Assembly: GCF_017813355.1 (NCBI RefSeq)
Contig: NZ_JAGIYZ010000019.1
Coordinates: 1 to 64,000 of the forward strand
Length of the DNA stretch: 64,000 nucleotides
DNA from: Roseomonas nitratireducens
Lineage (GTDB): Bacteria; Pseudomonadota; Alphaproteobacteria; Acetobacterales; Acetobacteraceae
Reading direction: 5' to 3'
Positions 60,804 through 64,000 of this stretch are shown here, one piece after another. Numbering within the stretch: the first letter of the stretch is position 1; each line of letters starts with the position of its first letter. The translations under genes were made by a program, and so were the position numbers. The notes under the pieces are model-generated. The model was not told the origin of the DNA, ran no database searches, and saw only the letters and a program-made list of their open reading frames with translations.

Positions 60804-61846
60804 GCCGGCAACGCCACCACATCCGCCGCCGCCCAGCCCAGGACGATGTCGGCGCCGCGCGCGGGCGGCGCGCCATCCTCCTCGGCATGCGCGACGCGCA
60901 GCACCGCACCCGCCTCGGTGCGCACGAGCAGCAGCGAATCATCGCCGCGGAAGGCGACGTCCTCCACCCTGCCGCGGACGCTGTTCGGTCCTTCCCCGGG
61001 CGTGGCGAGGATGGCGATGCGTTCGGGCCGCAGCGCCACGGCGACGGTGCCGGGCGGGATCTCGCCGGCGAAGGTGATGCCTGCCTCCGCACTCTCGAAG
61101 CGGCCATCGGCCGCGCGGCCTTCCAGCACATTCGCCGCGCCGAGGAAGCGCGCGACGAAGCGGCTCGCCGGCCGTTCGTAGATCGCGCGCGGCGGGCCCA
61201 CCTGCGCGATCCGCCCGCCATCCAGCAGCGCGACGCGGTCCGCCAGCGCCAGCGCTTCCTCCTGGTCGTGCGTGACCATGACGAAGGCCGCCCCCGTCTC
61301 CCGCTGCAGGGCGCGCAGCTCGAAGCCGGTGCGTTCGCGCAGCCCGGCATCCAGCGCGCCCAGCGGTTCATCGAGCAGCAGCAGGCGCGGGCGCATCACC
61401 AGGCTGCGCGCGAGCGCGACCCGCTGCTTCTGCCCGCCGGACAATTGCTGCGGGCGGCGCCGGTCGAAGCCCTCGAGGCCCACCATCGCCAGCGCGTCGC
61501 CCACGCGCCTCGCGCGCTCGGCCGCCGCCACGCCCGCGCGGCGCAGCCCGTATGCGACGTTGTCCGCGACGGTCAAATGCGGGAACAGCGCGTAGGACTG
61601 GAACATCATGTTGACCGGCCGCGCCCAGGGCGGCGTCGCGGAAATGTCCCGGCCATCCAGCAGCAGCCGCCCGGCATCCGGTGCTTCGAAGCCCGCGATG
61701 ATGCGCAGCAGCGTGGACTTGCCCGAACCCGATCCGCCGAGCAGGGCGAAGAACTCGCCCTCCGCGATGTCGAGGTCGAGCGCGTCCAGCGCCACCGTCG
61801 CGCCGAAGCGCTTGGTCAGCGCCTCGGCCGACAGAAGCGCGCCCAT
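60800..61846 (-). CDS. Polyamine-type ABC transporter ATPase (PotA/PotG-like)
   Basis: ATP-binding subunit of 348 aa: Walker A LLGGSGSGKST, Q-loop MFQSYALFPH, signature LSGGQKQRVALARSL, Walker B LLLLDEPLGALD and switch His in VMVTHDQEEAL. The C-terminal TOBE domain (about 235-345) is present. It lies one base from the binding-protein stop. Confidence 0.94.
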   Translation of the reverse strand: MGALLSAEALTKRFGATVALDALDLDIAEGEFFALLGGSGSGKSTLLRIIAGFEAPDAGRLLLDGRDISATPPWARPVNMMFQSYALFPHLTVADNVAYGLRRAGVAAAERARRVGDALAMVGLEGFDRRRPQQLSGGQKQRVALARSLVMRPRLLLLDEPLGALDAGLRERTGFELRALQRETGAAFVMVTHDQEEALALADRVALLDGGRIAQVGPPRAIYERPASRFVARFLGAANVLEGRAADGRFESAEAGITFAGEIPPGTVAVALRPERIAILATPGEGPNSVRGRVEDVAFRGDDSLLLVRTEAGAVLRVAHAEEDGAPPARGADIVLGWAAADVVALPA

Positions 61847-61847
61847 G

Positions 61848-62939
61848 TCAGCGCCCGGCCTTGAACCTCGCCCAGAGCCTGGTGCGCGCGCGCTCCGCCT
61901 CCCGCGGCGGGGTGCCGGCGACGAAGGTCTCGGCGAGCAGCGCGGCCTCGGGGAAGACGCTGCGGTCGTTGCGCACCGCTTCCTCGACCAGCGGGCGGCT
62001 CGCCGGCACCGCGTTGGGGTAGCGCACATGGCTGGTGATGCCCGCCATCACGTCGGGCTGGAGGAGGAAGTTGATGAAGGCGTGCGCGGCCTCAGGGTTC
62101 GGCGCATCGGCCGGGATCGCCAGCATGTCGAACCACAGCTGCGCGCCGCGCGGCATGACGTAGGCGACCTCGACGCCGCGGTTCGCCTCCCGCGCGCGGG
62201 CCTGGGCCTGGATCACGTCGCCCGAATAGGTCAGCGCGACGCAGGCCTCCCCGCTGGCCAGCGCGTCGAGGATGGAGGAGGACGGCACGATCGCGCGCAC
62301 ATGCCGGCGGATCGCCATCAGCGCGTCGCCCGCCGCGCGCAGGTCCTCGGCCGAGGTGCCGTTCGGGTCGCGCCCGAGCCAGCGCTGGACGGAAGGCAGC
62401 ACGTCGGTCGGGCTGTCCATCACCATGATGCCGCAGCGCGCGAGCCGCGCGGCGTTCTCCGGCCGCAGCAGGATGTCGAGGCTGTCGAGCGGCACGTCGG
62501 GCCCGAGGGCGGCGCGCACGCGGTCGACGCGGATGCCGAGCCCGACCGTGCCCCACAGATACACCGCGCCATGCCGGTTGCCCGGATCGATGGACGCGAC
62601 GCGTTCCATCAGCACGGGGTCGAGGTTGCGCCAGTTCGGGATGCGCGCGCGGTCGATCTCCCGCAGCCCGCCGGCGCGCAGCAGCCGCGCGAAGGATGGC
62701 TCGCTGGTGGGGACGATGATGTCGTAGCCCGAACGCCCGGCCGACAGGCGGCCTTCCAGCGTCTCGAGGCTGTCGTAGACGTCGTAGCGGACGCGGATGC
62801 CCGTCTCCCGCGTAAAGCGCGCGACGGCGTAGGGGTCGATGTAGTCGGACCAGTTGTACACGTTCAGCACGCGCTCCTGCGCCGCGGCCGGCAGGGCGGC
62901 GAGCAGCAGGGCGATCATGGGCAGCAGGCGTCGGAGCAT
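61848..62939 (-). CDS. Periplasmic polyamine-binding protein (PotD/PotF-like)
   Basis: Solute receptor of 363 aa. Signal peptide MLRRLLPMIALLLAALPAAAQ; mature start VLNVYNWSDYIDPYAV is diagnostic for PotD/PotF, where Trp and Asp contact the polyamine. Further motifs: GYDIIVPTSEPSFARLLRAG, NGTSAEDLRAAGDALMAIR, and CVALTYSGDVIQA. The ATG at 62939 is used for the signal peptide. First gene of the four-gene operon. Putrescine rather than spermidine is favoured by overall resemblance to PotF, but not certain. Confidence 0.92.
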   Translation of the reverse strand: MLRRLLPMIALLLAALPAAAQERVLNVYNWSDYIDPYAVARFTRETGIRVRYDVYDSLETLEGRLSAGRSGYDIIVPTSEPSFARLLRAGGLREIDRARIPNWRNLDPVLMERVASIDPGNRHGAVYLWGTVGLGIRVDRVRAALGPDVPLDSLDILLRPENAARLARCGIMVMDSPTDVLPSVQRWLGRDPNGTSAEDLRAAGDALMAIRRHVRAIVPSSSILDALASGEACVALTYSGDVIQAQARAREANRGVEVAYVMPRGAQLWFDMLAIPADAPNPEAAHAFINFLLQPDVMAGITSHVRYPNAVPASRPLVEEAVRNDRSVFPEAALLAETFVAGTPPREAERARTRLWARFKAGR

Positions 62940-63047
62940 CGGCGCGGGTCCCTCGGGCGTCGTTCGGCGGCGAGGCTTCAGAGTAATGGCGCGTGCCGCG
63001 CGCGCCATCCCCTGGCCGGCGCGGCGCCATCGTTAGGATAATTTACC

Positions 63048-63076
63048 TTGACGCGCGGCGAACATTCCTGTATCGC
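63048..63076 (+). promoter_or_regulatory. Candidate sigma-70-type promoter
   Basis: TTGACG (63048-63053) and TATCGC (63071-63076) are separated by 17 bp in a locally less GC-rich stretch, 90 bp upstream of the 63166 gene. The -35 is a good match; the -10 is moderate. Confidence 0.45.
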
Positions 63077-63165
63077 ACCGTCATCACCGGGCGAAGTGCG
63101 CCCGCCGCTCCCCCCCTCCATCCCGACCCAGCGCGACCGCCCATGCGGCGGGCGAGGAGCCCTGC

Positions 63166-63819
63166 ATGCCCTATTCCGACGCCGGCCTCTCGGCGCTCAG
63201 CACCGCGAACGGCTTCACGCTGTGGCACTACCGGACCACCGACGACCGCGCGACGGTCCTGGCACCCGGCTACTTCGCGCCGGCGGCGGGGCGGCTGCTG
63301 CCGGGCGACATCGTCATCGTCCAGGCCTCGGACGCGACCGCCATCGTGCCCATCCGCGGCGGCACGCTGCCGGGCGGCGGCGTGACGGTGGACGGTTCGG
63401 GAAGCCAGCCGGCGCTGCTGCGCTCGGTGCTGCTGCCCTTCTCGGTCGCGCTGCCCGCAACGGCGGTCGCCCGCGCGATCGAGCCGGACCCGCTGCCCGG
63501 CATCGTCGTGACCGGGGACCCGATCGCCGCCGGCGCGACGGTGACCGGCCCGATCGCGGCCGTGACCTTCGTGCTGCGCAGCGCAAGCGGGGCGGACGCC
63601 ACCGCGCCCGTCACCGTGCCGGTCTCGGCCGGCCGGGCCGATGCCGCCTTCGACGCGCCCGCGCCGGGCGGCGGCTACCGCCTGCTGGCGCGCGACGCCG
63701 CGGACCCGACGCTCTTCGCCCTCTCCTCCCCCGTCTCGGTCGTGCTGCCGCCGCGCCTGCTGACCGAGGCCGGCGGGCGCCTGCTGCTCGAGGACGGCTT
63801 CCTCCTCCTCCTCGCCTGA
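63166..63819 (+). CDS. Hypothetical protein, possibly of a phage-type tail/surface module
   Basis: Not assigned to a family. It has 217 aa, starts MPYSDAGLSALSTANGFTLWHYRTTDD after GAGGAG, and is Ala/Val/Gly/Pro-rich with few charged residues. The middle (SVALPATAVARAIEPDPLPGIVVTGDPIAAGATVTG and ITFVLRS-like strands) looks like beta-sandwich repeats. The C-terminus ends in a leucine-rich LLTEAGGRLLLEDGFLLLLA. Such composition and the next gene's resemblance to phage structural proteins suggest a tail or surface component. It is on the strand opposite to the pot operon. Confidence 0.6.
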   Translation: MPYSDAGLSALSTANGFTLWHYRTTDDRATVLAPGYFAPAAGRLLPGDIVIVQASDATAIVPIRGGTLPGGGVTVDGSGSQPALLRSVLLPFSVALPATAVARAIEPDPLPGIVVTGDPIAAGATVTGPIAAVTFVLRSASGADATAPVTVPVSAGRADAAFDAPAPGGGYRLLARDAADPTLFALSSPVSVVLPPRLLTEAGGRLLLEDGFLLLLA

Positions 63820-63856
63820 CCCCCTTCCTTCCCGCCCATCGGAGACACCGCGCACC

Positions 63857-64000
63857 ATGTCCGACAGCAAGATCAGCGCCCTGCCCGCCGTCGCGGCCAC
63901 GGCGGATGCCGACCTCCTGCCCATCGTGCAGGGCAGCGGCCCGGCCGCCACCACGCGGCGGGCGAGCCTTGCCCAGCTGCGGGGCGGCCTGTTCGCCGAC
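63857..64000 (+). CDS. N-terminus of a putative phage tail/structural protein (cut by window end)
   Basis: The first 48 codons are visible, starting at the ATG at 63857 with GGAGA upstream. The sequence MSDSKISALPAVAATADADL then LPIVQGSG and RRASLAQLRGG follows a pattern common at the N-terminus of phage tail-fibre and related structural proteins (KISALPA...D-LPVVQ...RKASVAQL). The gene lies 37 bp after the previous one and runs out of the window, so length and C-terminal domains are unknown. Confidence 0.65.
   Translation, partial: MSDSKISALPAVAATADADLLPIVQGSGPAATTRRASLAQLRGGLFAD

Overview
The window is GC-rich alphaproteobacterial chromosome. Three things point to this. Gene order is typical of the class: rpoZ-rsh-acpS-lepB-rnc-era with recO and parC close by, and ffh-rpsP-rimM-trmD-rplS-leuC-leuD-leuB. 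There is an IscR-type iron-sulfur locus. Enzyme families (a tripartite-tricarboxylate-transporter receptor, an alpha-hydroxy-acid oxidase, a fluoroacetate-dehalogenase-like hydrolase) fit a metabolically versatile soil or water bacterium. The combination suggests Acetobacteraceae (Roseomonas-like), but that placement is inference and no rRNA gene is present.

Layout. 1-2.3 kb: end of a tandem-repeat protein, a Sel1-repeat lipoprotein, a membrane-anchored thermonuclease-family protein and elongator tRNA-Met. 2.3-8.0 kb: mnmA, tenA, a 2Fe-2S ferredoxin, iscS, a repeat-rich gap holding an orphan MNT nucleotidyltransferase on the other strand, a second cysteine desulfurase and iscR. 8.4-16 kb: a serine hydrolase, a Bug-type receptor, three copies of a structured repeat, a non-canonical DapA-family lyase, an M50-CBS protease, anmK, tyrS and two unknown genes. 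16.4-28.2 kb: the parC/recO/era/rnc/lepB/acpS/rsh/rpoZ/folK block, interrupted by a plus-strand chemoreceptor ending in a PilZ domain. 28.2-36.7 kb: NYN nuclease, family 5 uracil-DNA glycosylase, MORN protein, exported glutathione peroxidase with a molybdopterin enzyme, a lone receiver protein, an operon of oxaloacetate-decarboxylase-like, alpha-hydroxy-acid oxidase and MFS genes, and an M20 dipeptidase. Two tRNA-Arg(ACG) genes follow. 36.9-46.6 kb: leucine biosynthesis, the ffh/rpsP/rimM/trmD/rplS translation block, infC and thrS. 46.6-64 kb: two glycosyltransferases, a lactonase-like/dehydrogenase/decarboxylase operon, a dehalogenase-like hydrolase, a partner-switching operon (DinB, FHA-PP2C, STAS, RsbW-like kinase), two tandem class I aminotransferases with acetyltransferases, a four-gene polyamine-type ABC transporter, and two genes that look like the edge of a phage-type tail or surface module.

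How genes work together. The Isc genes supply persulfide sulfur and Fe-S clusters, and MnmA uses that sulfur for tRNA thiolation. The ribosome, SRP and tRNA block and the Rsh/RpoZ/AcpS/LepB/Rnc/Era block are growth-linked housekeeping units, densely packed with many 1- to 4-bp stop/start overlaps. Accessory genes sit between these blocks, and most repeats lie at those joints: a four-copy family of structured elements (three at 10.3-10.7 kb, one at 43.9 kb), paired palindromes after the chemoreceptor, and several repeat types around the MNT gene. No complete insertion sequence, CRISPR array or rRNA operon is visible.
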